DNA from: Diabrotica undecimpunctata
Lineage: Eukaryota > Arthropoda > Insecta > Coleoptera > Chrysomelidae
Assembly (NCBI RefSeq): GCF_040954645.1
Contig: NC_092812.1
Location: forward strand, 744,001-808,000
Direction: 5' to 3'
Length of the DNA stretch: 64,000 nucleotides
The notes below the pieces were generated by a model. It saw nothing but the letters and a program-made list of their open reading frames with translations. It did no database searches and was not told where the DNA came from. The position numbers were made by a program, and so were the translations under genes. Below, one piece after another: positions 33,452 to 44,175 of the stretch (position 1 is its first letter; each line of letters opens with the position of its first letter).

Positions 33452-33692
33452 GAATTTATATTGTGTGATATGCCCACTGACTATTAATTTTCTGGTTGTT
33501 AGCTGTCATTGGCGGCTTGGCCACGTAACTTCAAAGGACTGTCGCTTCTCTGTGTTCGGTTGTTCTCTGTCCATATTTAGTCCACCCAAAGTACGTTCCA
33601 CTTTGTACGTCCAGGGACGTCCGGACCAAAACTGGACGTCCATAGGACGTCGTGTGTTACTAGGGCTATTAACTCGCATTAACCTTTTTCTT

Positions 33693-33870
33693 GTTGTTTG
33701 AAACGTTCTAAACGTTTGGCATTCCTTTCCTCAGGTAGCTTAGCTTCCTCCGTGGATGTGTTGGTTGTTGCACTGGAAACATCAGAGTCTTCTAACATTA
33801 TTGCCACAAAATGGTCGCATTGCTCCTGTAGTGATCCTTTCTCAAGTTAATATGCTCCTTTTCTAACTTG
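33693..33870 (-). pseudogene. Possible retroelement gag fragment
   Basis: A minus-strand frame reads EQCDHFVAIMLEDSDVSS then TSTEEAKLPEERNAKRLERF, a composition typical of coding sequence, cut at 33690 by the MITE. It has the same orientation as Gypsy element 1 gag, so it may be upstream gag or an unrelated element. No catalytic motif. Confidence 0.3.
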
Positions 33871-33878
33871 GCTGCACC

Positions 33879-33992
33879 GTACTGAAGACGACCAATAGTC
33901 AGAAATACGTATATACGGTTGCCTTCCATCTTATACACATGTTTTATTATATTTTTTTTTTCTTTGTTGCGAGCTATGCCGATATTTTGTAC

Positions 33993-33995
<3 letters not shown>
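33879..33995. mobile_element. Partial second copy of the small MITE
   Basis: Near-identical to 30888-31004 (CGTACTGAAGACGACCAATA through GATATTTTGTACCTT). The right TIR is intact and runs directly into a (TA)n tract at 33996-34044. The left end is missing. Confidence 0.85.

Positions 33996-34044
<49 letters not shown>
33996..34044. repeat. (TA)n microsatellite starting at a MITE end
   Basis: The tract starts at the TA that would be the MITE's target dinucleotide, so it may have grown from it. Confidence 0.93.
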
Positions 34045-34048
<4 letters not shown>

Positions 34049-35004
34049 CCTATATTAATATAATATGTTACATAAAGTTTACACTATTATGGACTGCAGG
34101 TTAACGAATTAACAAAAATGAAGTCGGAAGTAGATATATAAGATATTTACCAAAAGACTGCAAAGGCCCAAAGTTCGAACTATATGGACTACTGAGGAAG
34201 TCTCCTAAGGCATTGCCATACATAATACATGCAGCTGGACCAAAAGCATATAAATTATTGCTGAAAATAGATTGTTCATTTCTTGCTGTTTTAACCCTTC
34301 GCTTATGGACTAAAAAAGTCAAAATTGTTCCAGGTATAATAAAACCTGTTCTAAAAATTTTAAAATGCTCATTTAACCGAATCTGCAAAAATATGTGTTG
34401 AGTACTTTGATGAAATGAAGATTAGGCCTAAGGAAACCTCCAGAAGAATTGGTGGCAAAAACGTATGAGCTTTATTATATTTAATAATTTCAATGGACCT
34501 GAATTTCAGTTCCCTGAAGTCAGGGAAAAAATATTTATAAAGACTGAATGACTTGTCTGAGAAAATTGAATGTGACTACAAAATCAAATATCTGTTCTTT
34601 CGATCTCGAATGTATTTTAGAATTAAGAAATTAAGCCTAACACTTTAAGAAGATATGAGAAATAAGAGAAAATTATAACTTAAAACCTTGTGTTTTATTT
34701 GTTTTGCGATTTTATTGCAGATAATTCATGACCAATTATTTTCTTCTGTTTACGTGCAACTAAATATAGGCTTGATCCCCTACTTGACACTGGCGCTAAA
34801 TAAGACAAAACCAATCAAAAGTAAAAAAAAAATTTAAATAAAACTCACAAATTTTTTATTTTACAGATTTATTTTTGTTGACTGTATTTTTTATTAATTT
34901 TTTTCAATCAAAATAATATTTCACCCATATTTCAATAAATTCAAAATAGTTCAATAAAAACTCTACTAATCTATTAAAATGACTTTTTACTGCCAATTAT
35001 AAAT
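34045..35004. other. Spacer without a recognised gene
   Basis: Overlapping open frames at 34101-34401 on both strands (62-95 codons) show no family motif, though the plus frame upstream of 34213 (LPKDCKGPKFELYGLLRKSP) looks like coding sequence. No repeat end is obvious. Confidence 0.45.
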
Positions 35005-35809
35005 TAACTGTGTTTCGAACGACGATGTTCTTGCGGGGAATATTTTTAAATCATTAATTGTGACGTCATGCGCGAATTTTTATCATGGAACTATCCTTCT
35101 AGTCGACCGTTCTTGGATCAGTTCCGTTCACAAAAATCAGATCCCGAAGTTCACCGAAACGCCATGTTATTTCAAATCGGTCATTTTGAAGGTTTAAAGT
35201 GAAAGTTTTTTTGTCTGAAAAGTTAAAAATTTACATAAAGGTACATTAATTATTTTATTTATTATATATATTTTTTAATTTAATGTTACAAAATATTATT
35301 TATTAAGGCGTTTAACTGTTGTTATAGACAATTTGTCAATTAGAATATTACTAGAAACAGTTGTCTGGTTGATTGTAATAATATAAGATGTCCGTATTTT
35401 ACTTATTTTATAATATACCTGTTTTAACTTTTTGTTTTTCACTACGAGTTCTATAATAATTGTTATTAATTTGAAGGAGCTTTCCTATAACTCAATATAA
35501 TGTGTTTGTAAGTATCATGTTTAGGATAACTATCACTAATACCTTCCTATTGACAAGTATAATAATTGTGCAATGATATTGAGAAACGACAGAAAAGTTA
35601 TATTCCTATATTCTAAATTTGTGTCCAAATTTTTTATATTCAAAAAGTGATAGTTAAAATACAAATGAATAGATGCCGCCATAATCTCTGACTATAAAAT
35701 TCTTGACTTGACATAGACATAATATATCAAAACTATCAAAAGTCATCCCAATAATTTCTTGTTTATTTGATAGAAATTAAAAAGTTATAGTTTTAATCTT
35801 ATATATATA

Positions 35810-35869
<60 letters not shown>

Positions 35870-35894
35870 TTAATCTTTAAAACTATAATCAAAT
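35005..35894 (+). mobile_element. LINE copy 2, 5' segment
   Basis: Matches 13141-13970 (GAACGnCGATGTTCTTG, GTGACGTCATGCGCGAATTT, GATCCCGAAGTTCACCGAAA and onward) at high identity. The match ends at 35894, where the 15.5-kb transposon begins, and resumes at 51419. A (TA)n block at 35801-35866, bracketed by a 15-bp direct repeat, is absent in copy 1. Confidence 0.88.
35801..35866. repeat. (TA)n block bracketed by a 15-bp direct repeat
   Basis: TATAGTTTTAATCTT occurs immediately left (to 35800) and right (from about 35863) of the array. The paralogous site near 13945 has a single AGTTTTAATC and no array. Confidence 0.85.
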
Positions 35895-36074
35895 ATATGT
35901 GTTGGTGAAAATCAAACCCTGTTAAGTCCTGAACAAGTGAAACTGAGATAATGGGCTATTTCTCCTTTAAGCAAATAATATTGTTTACAAACCTCTTCTT
36001 TATTATTATACTACTTCTGCAGTTACGAAAGTCAAAGCCGAAAACGGTTTTTTAAAAAATTTATTTTCGTATAA

Positions 36075-37022
36075 AAAGATGAACAGCCACCACCTATATT
36101 TATCCAAAATGTTGAGTGTATCAAACCACTACAGGAATTACTACAGCAGATAACTCCAGGTAAATATACTTTAAAATGTCTTGCTAACAACCAAATTAAA
36201 GTTCAAGCTGACTCATCCAAAAACTATTCATTAATTGTAAAATCTTTAGCAGAAAAAAATACTCAGTACCATACATACCAACTGAAACAAAACCGTGGAT
36301 TCCGAGTTGTTATACGTAATTTACATCCTTCAACAGATCCGGATGACATTAAAAAAGCGTTGCTAGCGCACGGACATACAGCACTGAACATCTCCAACAT
36401 TAAGCAAAGAGGCACAAAGAAAGATCTGCCACTATTTAATATAGAACTGGCTATTCAAAGTAACAATAAAGATATATATAATATTACAAAATTACTAAAC
36501 TCTATTGTCACAGTCGAGCCACCGCATCCGAAAAGGGAACTACCCCAATGTCAAAGATGTCAAAATTTTGGCCACACCCACAATTATTGCCACAGGAGTC
36601 CGCGCTGTGTAAAATGTGTGGGCGATCACCTATCATCTCAATGCCCAAAACCAAAAAATATAAAAGATGTTCAATGTGTAAATTGTCTAGAAAATCATCC
36701 TGCCAGCTATAAGGGATGCTCAATATACAAAGAGCTACAGAAAAAAAAATTTCCAACACTTAGAGATAAAAACGCAAGTCAACCACCTCGTGCAGAATTT
36801 CCTTCAAACACTCAACCAACTACAAGCTATGCGAAAATTGTTGCAGGAAGAGATAATAGAAATACATCTACCATAGATGAGACTTCTCATATAATAGAAA
36901 CAACAACTCCTCAACATATACAAAATAATCTAGAACTACTTGTACATAAGTTAATGGAAAGAATGGATAAGATGTTTGATCTCATAATTTCTCTGATATC
37001 TAAGCTTAACCTTCAACACTAA
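36075..37022 (+). pseudogene. LINE ORF1 (Gag-like), N-terminally truncated
   Basis: The frame is open from 36075 with no start codon until 36360, because the LINE is 5'-truncated. It encodes FIQNVECIKPLQELLQQI and the RNA-binding region (VVIRNLHPSTDPDDIKKAL) typical of Jockey ORF1, then CCHC zinc knuckles: CQRCQNFGHTHNYC, CVKCVGDHLSSQC and CVNCLENHPASYKGC. The C-terminus is a Ser/Thr-rich tail and a short amphipathic segment. The protein coats LINE RNA and takes it to the nucleus in known relatives. ORF2 begins 8 nt after its stop. Only the N-terminus is missing. Confidence 0.9.
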
Positions 37023-37029
37023 ACTAAAG

Positions 37030-39684
37030 ATGTGCTGTTGGAATGCCAATGGTTTAACCTCTCATTTCCACGAAGTTAAAGCATTTATTTACTATCATAA
37101 TCTAGATGTTATGTTTATTTCCGAAGCACACATGACTGATAAGAGCCATTTCCATATTCCCAAATATTCAACCTATGTAACTCAACATCCATTAGGTAAA
37201 GCCCACGGAGGTACGGCAATTATTATAAGAAATAACATTAAGCATCATGAAACAAATAAAATTAGTAAAGTTAACATCCAAGCCACATCAGTGTCGGTCG
37301 AAGATTCACAAGGCTCGATTATTCTATCTGCTGTTTACTGTCCACCGAATAAAATAATTAAAGCTGATCATTTTACTGAATACTTTAAGATGCTAGGACA
37401 CCGTTTCATTTCTGCTGGAGATTATAATGCCAAACATCATAAATGGAGTTCCAGAATCGTAACCTCACGTGGACGAGAATTATTAAAAAGTATTAATGAG
37501 AATCATTTAATTCCTTTCTCTACTGGAGAGCCTACGTATTGGCCTACTGATAGACAAAAAATTCCTGATCTTATTGATTTTGCTATAGTAAAAGGAATAT
37601 CACATACCTACCTCCAAATTTCTCCTTCATTTGACCTCTCATCAGATCATTCCCCTTTCTTCATAGATCTACAAAGCCAAATTCATAACTGTTCTAAACA
37701 TTTAACACTCTCTAATAAAAGAACAAACTGGAACAGATATAGAGAAGAAATAAAAACATCCATCAATCTAAACTTGCCTCTTAAAAGTGATAGTGACATA
37801 GAAAACGCAGTTGCTCACTTAACTACAGTTATTCAGCAAGCTGCTTGGACGTCCACCCCAGAAATTTATTACAAACACAATTCCGAGTCCTATCCTACAC
37901 ACATAAATACACTCATATTGGAAAAAAGAAAACTGCGAAAGATATGGCAGCTCACTAGGCATCCAGAAGATAAAACAAATCTGAATAGAGCTTGCAGACT
38001 ACTCAAAAGAAAACTTATCCAACATAAAGACAGTGGAATCAACAAATATTTAAAGAACCTCTCACCTGCAGATGATACAAACTATTCGCTGTGGAAACTA
38101 ACAAAAAAACTTAAACACAACGAACAAATGAATATGCCAATCAGGAAACAAAATGGCACTTGGGCTAAAACTGACATAGATAAAGCATATACTTTTGCAA
38201 ATCATCTATGCAAGGTATTTCAACCGCATCAGAGGGAAGTCTCAGTTGAAGAAGAACAAGCTATCCATGAAGTCGTAAATGCACCATATCAAATGGCTCC
38301 ACCTATTAAACCTGTTAAGAAATCTGAAATCAAAGAAATAATTGATAATCTGGAAATTAAAAAGTCACCTGGATATGACTTAATATCTAGTTTAGTACTA
38401 AAAAATCTACCCAACGAAGGCGTAAGTTTAATTACTTATATATTTAATTCAATATTAAAAACAGGTTATTTTCCACTCCAATGGAAAGTTGCTCAAATTG
38501 TTCTGATTCCAAAACCTAATAAGGATCACACGGAAGTATCTTCATACCGTCCTATTAGCTTGTTGCCTATTATATCTAAAGTATTTGAACGGCTTTTTCT
38601 GAGAAGACTGGAGCTTATTTTATATGACAGTAATGTTTTACCGAATTATCAGTTTGGGTTTAGGAAACAACATGGTACTATCGAACAAATTCATAGGGTG
38701 GTGAAGACTATCAGAAATTCGCTTGAACAAAAAAATTACTGTACTGCTGCATTTCTAGATGTCTCTCAAGCATTCGACAAAGTTTGGCATGTAGGTCTTA
38801 TCTCCAAAATTAAATCTATATTTCCTCATCCCATAAGTTCACTTTTAAGATCCTACCTGACAGATCGATTCTTTCAAGTCAAAAGAGGTGGGGAAATCAC
38901 TAACCTGTTTCCAATTTGTTCCGGAGTTCCACAAGGAAGCATACTAGGACCCACCCTCTACTTAATATTCACATCAGATCTCCCAACGACGACCAATACA
39001 ACAATCGCTACATATGCCGATGACACAGTTATCATGGCTTCAAATTCTACAGCAACTAAAGCAGCCCAGGTATTACAAAATCACCTACTTAAACTAGAGA
39101 GCTGGCTTAAGCTGTGGCGAGTCCAAGTTAACAGTTTAAAATCAACACAAATAACGTTTACTTTAAAAAAAGGTGTCGCGCCACCAGTTTCTATAAACAA
39201 CACTCCACTACCAGTTAATAACGTCGTTAAATACTTAGGAATCCATTTGGATAGCAAACTTAATTGGGGCATCCACATCTGGAAGAAACGCCTTCAACTC
39301 AGCTTAATCTACAGGAAAATGTATTGGTACATGAGTCGAAAATCAAATCTTAGCCTGGAGAACAAACTTCTGATATATAAATGTATTTTAAAACCGGTAT
39401 GGCAATATGCAGCACAAATCTGGGGTACAGCAAGTAATACCAACATACAAAAACTTCAACGTTTCCAATCGAAAGTACTGCGCCAGATCTGTAATGCCCC
39501 TTGGTATATCACGAACCACAGATTACATCACGATTTACAGCTACAAACAGTTTGCGAAGCAATATCTGCTGTAAACTCTGTATACAAGAACAGACTATCC
39601 TGCCATCCAAATCCGCTGGCCACGGATCTGCTCAACATTTCACACGTAAGAAGATTAAAACGACCAGACCCTTTGGACCTCTAG
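37030..39684 (+). CDS. Jockey LINE ORF2: endonuclease-reverse transcriptase, intact 884 aa
   Basis: An uninterrupted frame. The APE-type endonuclease occupies about residues 1-220 (CWNANGL at 3-9, ISEAHM, AVYCPPN, SAGDYNAKHHKW, DLIDFAIVKG, SSDHSPF); the acidic residue in ISEAH is retained. The RT spans about 480-740: LIPKPNKDHTEVSSYRPISL, AAFLDVSQAFDKVWH, CSGVPQGSILGPTLY and TYADDTVIMA (YADD active site), then VKYLGIHLDSKLNW. The C-terminus reads KPVWQYAAQIWGTAS and ends RRLKRPDPLDL. It nicks DNA and copies its RNA into the nick. The upstream ORF1 is truncated and there is no promoter, so the copy itself is probably not expressed. Confidence 0.95.
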   Translation: MCCWNANGLTSHFHEVKAFIYYHNLDVMFISEAHMTDKSHFHIPKYSTYVTQHPLGKAHGGTAIIIRNNIKHHETNKISKVNIQATSVSVEDSQGSIILSAVYCPPNKIIKADHFTEYFKMLGHRFISAGDYNAKHHKWSSRIVTSRGRELLKSINENHLIPFSTGEPTYWPTDRQKIPDLIDFAIVKGISHTYLQISPSFDLSSDHSPFFIDLQSQIHNCSKHLTLSNKRTNWNRYREEIKTSINLNLPLKSDSDIENAVAHLTTVIQQAAWTSTPEIYYKHNSESYPTHINTLILEKRKLRKIWQLTRHPEDKTNLNRACRLLKRKLIQHKDSGINKYLKNLSPADDTNYSLWKLTKKLKHNEQMNMPIRKQNGTWAKTDIDKAYTFANHLCKVFQPHQREVSVEEEQAIHEVVNAPYQMAPPIKPVKKSEIKEIIDNLEIKKSPGYDLISSLVLKNLPNEGVSLITYIFNSILKTGYFPLQWKVAQIVLIPKPNKDHTEVSSYRPISLLPIISKVFERLFLRRLELILYDSNVLPNYQFGFRKQHGTIEQIHRVVKTIRNSLEQKNYCTAAFLDVSQAFDKVWHVGLISKIKSIFPHPISSLLRSYLTDRFFQVKRGGEITNLFPICSGVPQGSILGPTLYLIFTSDLPTTTNTTIATYADDTVIMASNSTATKAAQVLQNHLLKLESWLKLWRVQVNSLKSTQITFTLKKGVAPPVSINNTPLPVNNVVKYLGIHLDSKLNWGIHIWKKRLQLSLIYRKMYWYMSRKSNLSLENKLLIYKCILKPVWQYAAQIWGTASNTNIQKLQRFQSKVLRQICNAPWYITNHRLHHDLQLQTVCEAISAVNSVYKNRLSCHPNPLATDLLNISHVRRLKRPDPLDL

Positions 39685-40195
39685 TAAATCAGGAAAAATA
39701 GAACATAGTGTCATGGTGCGGTGAAATAACAAGTTTCTATTCAGGTGTTTTCTAAATCTTTCCTTAATTCGTATTTTTGCCTTGTAATTCTCATATGTGT
39801 GTCAGTGATGTTTACCTGTATTAAACTCTGTTTGTTAAGTTCAAATTAGCTGATATATCATAGATTATATTTATGTTATCTTTTACCTGGGTGCTCGCCA
39901 CTGGGCAGCTTCCCACTATGTTATTGTACATATATTATACATATTGCTTATTGTTTATAATGAGACAGATTGCAATAAACATTGGATGTTAAATAAAAAA
40001 AAAAAAAAAAAAATTTTCGTAACAAAATTTATTTATTGAGAACGTACAGGTATGGTAACAACTACAAAACAAAAAGCTCTTAATCTAATTAAACACTGGT
40101 ATATATAGTCTTTCTATATGTCGTCACACATTGGATAATCCAGGGACGTAACTCCTCCGCCCTTAGAAAGAAGCATATCCTTGGGGTGTGCTTCT

Positions 40196-41945
40196 TTACA
40201 CAATAAATCCTTGGGTTTCTTCTTTTCTTGTTTCTTTTTGTTTTCTTTCTTCTTGTTTTCTTTGACGCACAGTTTTACAATATTTAGTTAAATAATATAA
40301 AATTAAAATGAAAATTATTATATATATACAGATTGTCCAAAAACTTGTTTGCTTAAAATAAATTGAATTATTATCTTTTAAATTATATTTTTGTGTTTCT
40401 AACTTTTCTAAAATATCTTTAGTCTTTCTAAGGTTAATTGTATTAAGATTTATTGGTGAAAAATTTGAACTTTCATTTTGAAAAATATTAATAGAAGGAA
40501 TAACTTTTGGAAGATTTATATGAGCAAAGTGACTTTTACTAATTTTTTCTGTTTGGAAGACTTCATTCTTGATTTTCACGGTACATTCAGGAACTGATTC
40601 TAAAACGTAGCTTCCATGTATTGGTAAATTTTCTTTTGAGTTTGGGCACTCAATAATTGCTAATTCTTCTTCTGGAACTGTAACTATCCATTTTCCGTCG
40701 CTGATTCTTGTAGATTCTATCTTCTTTATCTTTACTTCGAAATATTCACATGACAATGCCTTTTTCTTGAAATTTATTAATTGGACTGCACAAGGGGCTT
40801 CTTCGGTTATCGTTAGTCTATTACTTCCTTTACATATGTACTCTTCTGAATCTATTTCTGTGCATATATCTTCCATGTAGATATAGCTAAATTCATTAAG
40901 TGCAAGGAAAGGTTTGTAAGGTAAATGAATAAGATAATTTGAGTTGTTCATAGGAATAGGAATAGGGAATAGCTGGTAATAATCATATATTTCCGATTCA
41001 ACTAATGGAATCTCTAATACAAATGTAATTATAGAATTTACTGAATAGCTCTTAATATTTATTATTTTCTCATACTGAATTATTTTTCCTAGTGTAGTAT
41101 CAAAAGGCATCAATTTTGACTTTGTCTGAGATTTTGCTTTCTTTATTTCATTTAAAAGTTCAATTGGATTTACTATAGAATTGTGCAAGGTGCATTTTGG
41201 CAAATGAGATTGCAGTTTCTACTTTCTCAAAAATATCATAAATTGTTTGATAAAGTAAAGTAATTTGATTTATTACTATAAATGACTGAATATGTGTATA
41301 CATACTTTTTTCAAATAAAGCTAATTTATTCTCTATAGCTTCAATTTTTGATTTCAAAATCAATTGATTATGTGAAATATTATTTATATCATTATTAAAA
41401 GTATTTATAGAATCTTGCAATAAAGATATTTGTCTTAGGGAATTTACTTTTAAGTTACTTTGATTATCTTTTAATTGTTTTATTTCGTTTTCTATCCTTT
41501 CTGCGTCTTCTTGGTCCATATTTCCTGTAATACATTTTATTATTGTTCCTAGAGGATTTAGAAGTCCTCTTTTTATTCTTTTTTCTTCCTTATACAAAGG
41601 TGGATCAATTTGATATATCTGTTCTTCTATTTTATTTTGTAACGTAATTAAAGGGATAAATGAGTTTTCTAATTCTGGATAATAACTTGTTTGATTTTTG
41701 AAACTTGTGTGTAGTCTTTGAGCTTCATTTTTCAATAAATAAAATTCTTGTATGACAGAAGTTAAATTGTAAATTTGTATAAATGTCCAGTGTGTAGAAA
41801 TTATTTTGGAGGTACCTAATCTAAAAGGTAGGAGTCCTGGATATGTAGTTACATCTTCAAACTTGACTAAGTTGTCTCTTGCGTTGATATAGTTGACTGC
41901 TCCGAAGATTCCGACGATAAATCTGAAATATTAGGCATTATTTTA
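40196..41945 (-). pseudogene. Gypsy element 2 env-like gene (baculovirus F/errantivirus Env type), frameshifted
   Basis: The frame is open from about 41945, overlapping the end of pol in a different frame, without a clear AUG, as expected of a spliced env. A hydrophobic N-terminal stretch precedes the ectodomain. A basic cleavage-type site (KRIKRGLLNPLG, about 41560-41600) with the following hydrophobic residues matches the F-protein fusion-peptide position, and ILSxLD-like GNMDQED follows. A coiled-coil-rich segment follows to about 41200, where a frameshift moves the frame to 41203-40196. The second part has conserved cysteines and one membrane anchor (about residues 290-310 of that frame, ICIYIIIFILILYYL) with a basic tail. 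It is inactivated by the frameshift. Confidence 0.8.
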
Positions 41946-43752
41946 GTTTCGTTTATGTGGACTATTATTTTCTTTTTATTCTTGGGATTTTCAATTTCTA
42001 TTTTCCCGTTTTCTAATATTTGTGTAAGTATATAAGGTCCAGTATATTTTCTACTTAATTTTCCTCCGCGAGTTTCTGTTTTTCTATAAACTTGTGATCC
42101 TAAACGAGGATCTTTTGAGTTTCTATCTTTATTTCTTTTTCCAATTATATTCTCTTTAAGTTTTTGATTTTCTCTTGTATACTTGTATATAGAGCTTGAG
42201 TATTATTTTGATGTGCATTAACATATTGAGTATAAGCTTGTGCTGGAATAAGTCTCATGGGATCTTTACTGTCTGTATGTCCCGATACTAATTCGAAAGG
42301 TGTATGGCCAGTTGCTGAGTGTATAGTACTATTATAGGCAATAAGAGCATAAGGCATAATGAAAATATTATCTGCATCTTTATCTTTTTCTTTTAGTAAT
42401 CTTAAGTGCTCAGTTAAGGTAGAATGGAATCTTTCTACCGGGGAATTAGATTCGTGATGATATGGAGTAGTAAAATGTATTTTTATTTGATGAGTTTTTA
42501 GTAATTCGTCTACAACGTCATTTTTGAATTCTCCGCCACTATCTGCAACAATTTGTTTCGGTATTCCGAAAAATGAAAAGAAATGTACTAATTGTTGACA
42601 CGCTGATATCGCTGTGCCAAAATATGGTAAAGCTTGGCCATATTTTGAAAATTTATCTATAATTGTTAAAAATCTTTGATTGCCAACTTTATAAGTATCT
42701 ATATGTATTATTTCAAAAGGCTTGGATGGTGTGTGGGTTAATATTAAAGGTTCTTTATGTGGATTTCTATTATATTTTGATCTTTGGCATATTTCACATT
42801 CGTTTATGTATTTTTCTATATCTTTTTTCATTGATTTCCAGTAGTAATTTATTTTTAAAGCTCTAAGAGTCTCTGAAATTCCTCGATGATTCGTTTTGCC
42901 GTCGTGCTTATATTTTATTAGTTGATTTCTTTCTTCTGGTAATACATTGTTAACTAATTTAGTACATTCAATCAATTTTAATTTTGTAAAGTATTTACGC
43001 CATACATTCTGAAATATTGGTCGTAATTCTTGAGATAAGAAATAAATGTATAAAGTATTTTTGCACGCATTTTCTTTTAGGAATTGTGTCACACTTTCTT
43101 CGTCAGCTGAAATAGTAGCTCTTATTATTTTATGTCCTTCAAAATTCTCGCATTCGCGTTTTAAATAATTTGCAAAAGGCGCTCTTTTAACGATAAGTTG
43201 ATAGGCTTTATTGTTTATTATTTCATCCAACAATGAGAATCTATTTTCATTTGAAGATTCAGCACTATGGGCTGTATCTGTGTCTGAGGTATCCATTTCA
43301 ACGTTTTCATTGTTCTCATTTCCTGTTGATATAATTTTATTTACTTGTGGGTTTTCTGTAACCTCATTGTTATCGAGAATTTGCAAAGTTTCATTTATTA
43401 TATTTTCATCAACTATGTCTGGATTAAATTCAGCTAAAAATTGGTCGATATCAAAATCTATGTCACCGGGATTATTTATATTTGATTCTGTTTCAATTGC
43501 ATTAATATTTATTCGACTTAAAGAATTGGCAATATTCGTTTTACCGGGTTTATATTTTATAGTATAGTTAAATTCTTCTAATTTTAATCTCCATCGTAAT
43601 AATTTGGAGTTTGGTTCCTTTAAATTAAATAACCATATTAGGGGTCTATGGTCGCATAAAATTTCAAAAGATCTGCCGTATAAATAAGGTCTAAATGTTT
43701 TACAAGCCCATACAATGGACCGTGGAAGTGATGACGTAGATTTTATTGACAT
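41900..43752 (-). pseudogene. Gypsy element 2 pol, second half (RNase H end, integrase)
   Basis: Right to left: RNase H end (VWACKTFRPYLYGR, DHRPLIWLFNLKEPNSKL), a spacer, integrase zinc region (CEICQRSKYNRNPHKE), catalytic core IIHIDTYKVGNQRFLTIIDK, VADSGGEFKNDVV and NSPVERFHSTLTEHLRLL (D, D, E), and a C-terminal part that changes frame near 42145 into a GPY/F-type domain (GSQVYRK, KYTGPYILTQI) ending near 41900. The RNase H is separated from its N-terminal half by a 459-bp MITE at 43717-44175. Confidence 0.92.
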
Positions 43753-44175
43753 CTGTCAGTTTCACTTTCCAAACAAACCTTGTTTAGTGTGGATAATTTG
43801 TATTTTTCGTTAGTTTTTCATTTTTTTTACAGAATTTTTCCGCTTTTTGCAATATCTAAGTATTCTAATAGTTACTACAACAATTTTACAAGGTTGTGTA
43901 AATAATAAAGCATGTTGTTTTATAAAAATAGCAATAAAATGCATGTATCAATAAAGTAAGGTTAGAATGTCTTTAATTTAAACTTTTAAACTATATTTCA
44001 TAGAAATAGAACACTGAATTATGATGGTATTATCGTAAAAACACTATACTTAAAAGAAAAAGCAGCAGAGGAAGCAAAATGTTAACTTTATAGAAATTAA
44101 AAAGTCTTGAGATTGGACATTTCAACTTTTGTTTGGAAAGTAATTGACAGTTGTGACGTCACACTTCCATGGTCC
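43717..44175. mobile_element. 459-bp MITE in Gypsy RNase H
   Basis: Ends are GGACCGTGGAAGTGATGACG and, inverted, GGACCATGGAAGTGTGACG; the TIR similarity goes on to a shared CTTTCCAAACAAA block about 50 bp in. AT is repeated on both sides (43715-43716 and 44176-44177), and excision of the element with one AT restores the RNase H frame between ELLA and VWACKTF. No coding capacity. The 2-bp AT duplication does not fit TA-specific mariner elements exactly. Confidence 0.85.

Larger units (their letters stand above)
31014..33665 (+). mobile_element. THAP-domain DNA transposon, non-autonomous, 2.65 kb
   Basis: The ends are CCCTAATAGCACA at 31014 and TGTGTTACTAGGG ending at 33665, imperfect terminal inverted repeats followed inward by ACGTCC/GGACGT motifs. 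It sits inside the TIR of a small MITE; comparison with the intact opposite TIR of that MITE indicates a 2-bp duplication (CT at 31012-31013 and 33666-33667). It contains two THAP exons, separated by an intron, and two nested TTAA MITEs. No transposase core remains. A 2-bp TSD does not match the 8 bp of P elements, the best-known THAP transposons, so the superfamily is open. Confidence 0.7.
30799..33689. mobile_element. Small MITE (~57-bp TIR) split by the THAP element
   Basis: The left TIR (30799-30854: GAAAAAGGTTAATGCGAG, then AAAGGTACAAAATATCGG) reappears inverted at 30979-31011 and, beyond the THAP element, at 33668-33689. Without the insertion it would be a ~240-bp TIR element. The right TIR is cut between ACT and ATTAACTCG. 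A partial copy lies at 33879-33995. Confidence 0.8.
36072..40012 (+). mobile_element. Jockey-clade LINE, 5'-truncated, TSD ATTTTCGTA
   Basis: A 3.94-kb insertion in the LTR of Gypsy element 2. The 9-bp target ATTTTCGTA is present at 36063-36071 and 40013-40021. It ends in a ~20-nt poly(A) preceded by AATAAA (39975). It contains truncated ORF1 and full-length ORF2. This is among the youngest insertions in the window, since nothing has inserted into it and ORF2 is intact. Confidence 0.95.
36021..40153 (-). repeat. 3' LTR of Gypsy element 2 (split by LINE)
   Basis: The LTR pieces are 36021-36071 and 40013-40153. Joined, they correspond base by base, with few differences, to the other LTR at 47672-47854. 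Immediately inside is a purine run on the minus strand (GGGCGGAGG, 40154-40162), the expected polypurine tract. Confidence 0.92.

Noticed and set aside
34101..34401. Overlapping ORFs on both strands
   Set aside because: No domain recognised, and neither strand has splice or start support; described as a spacer.
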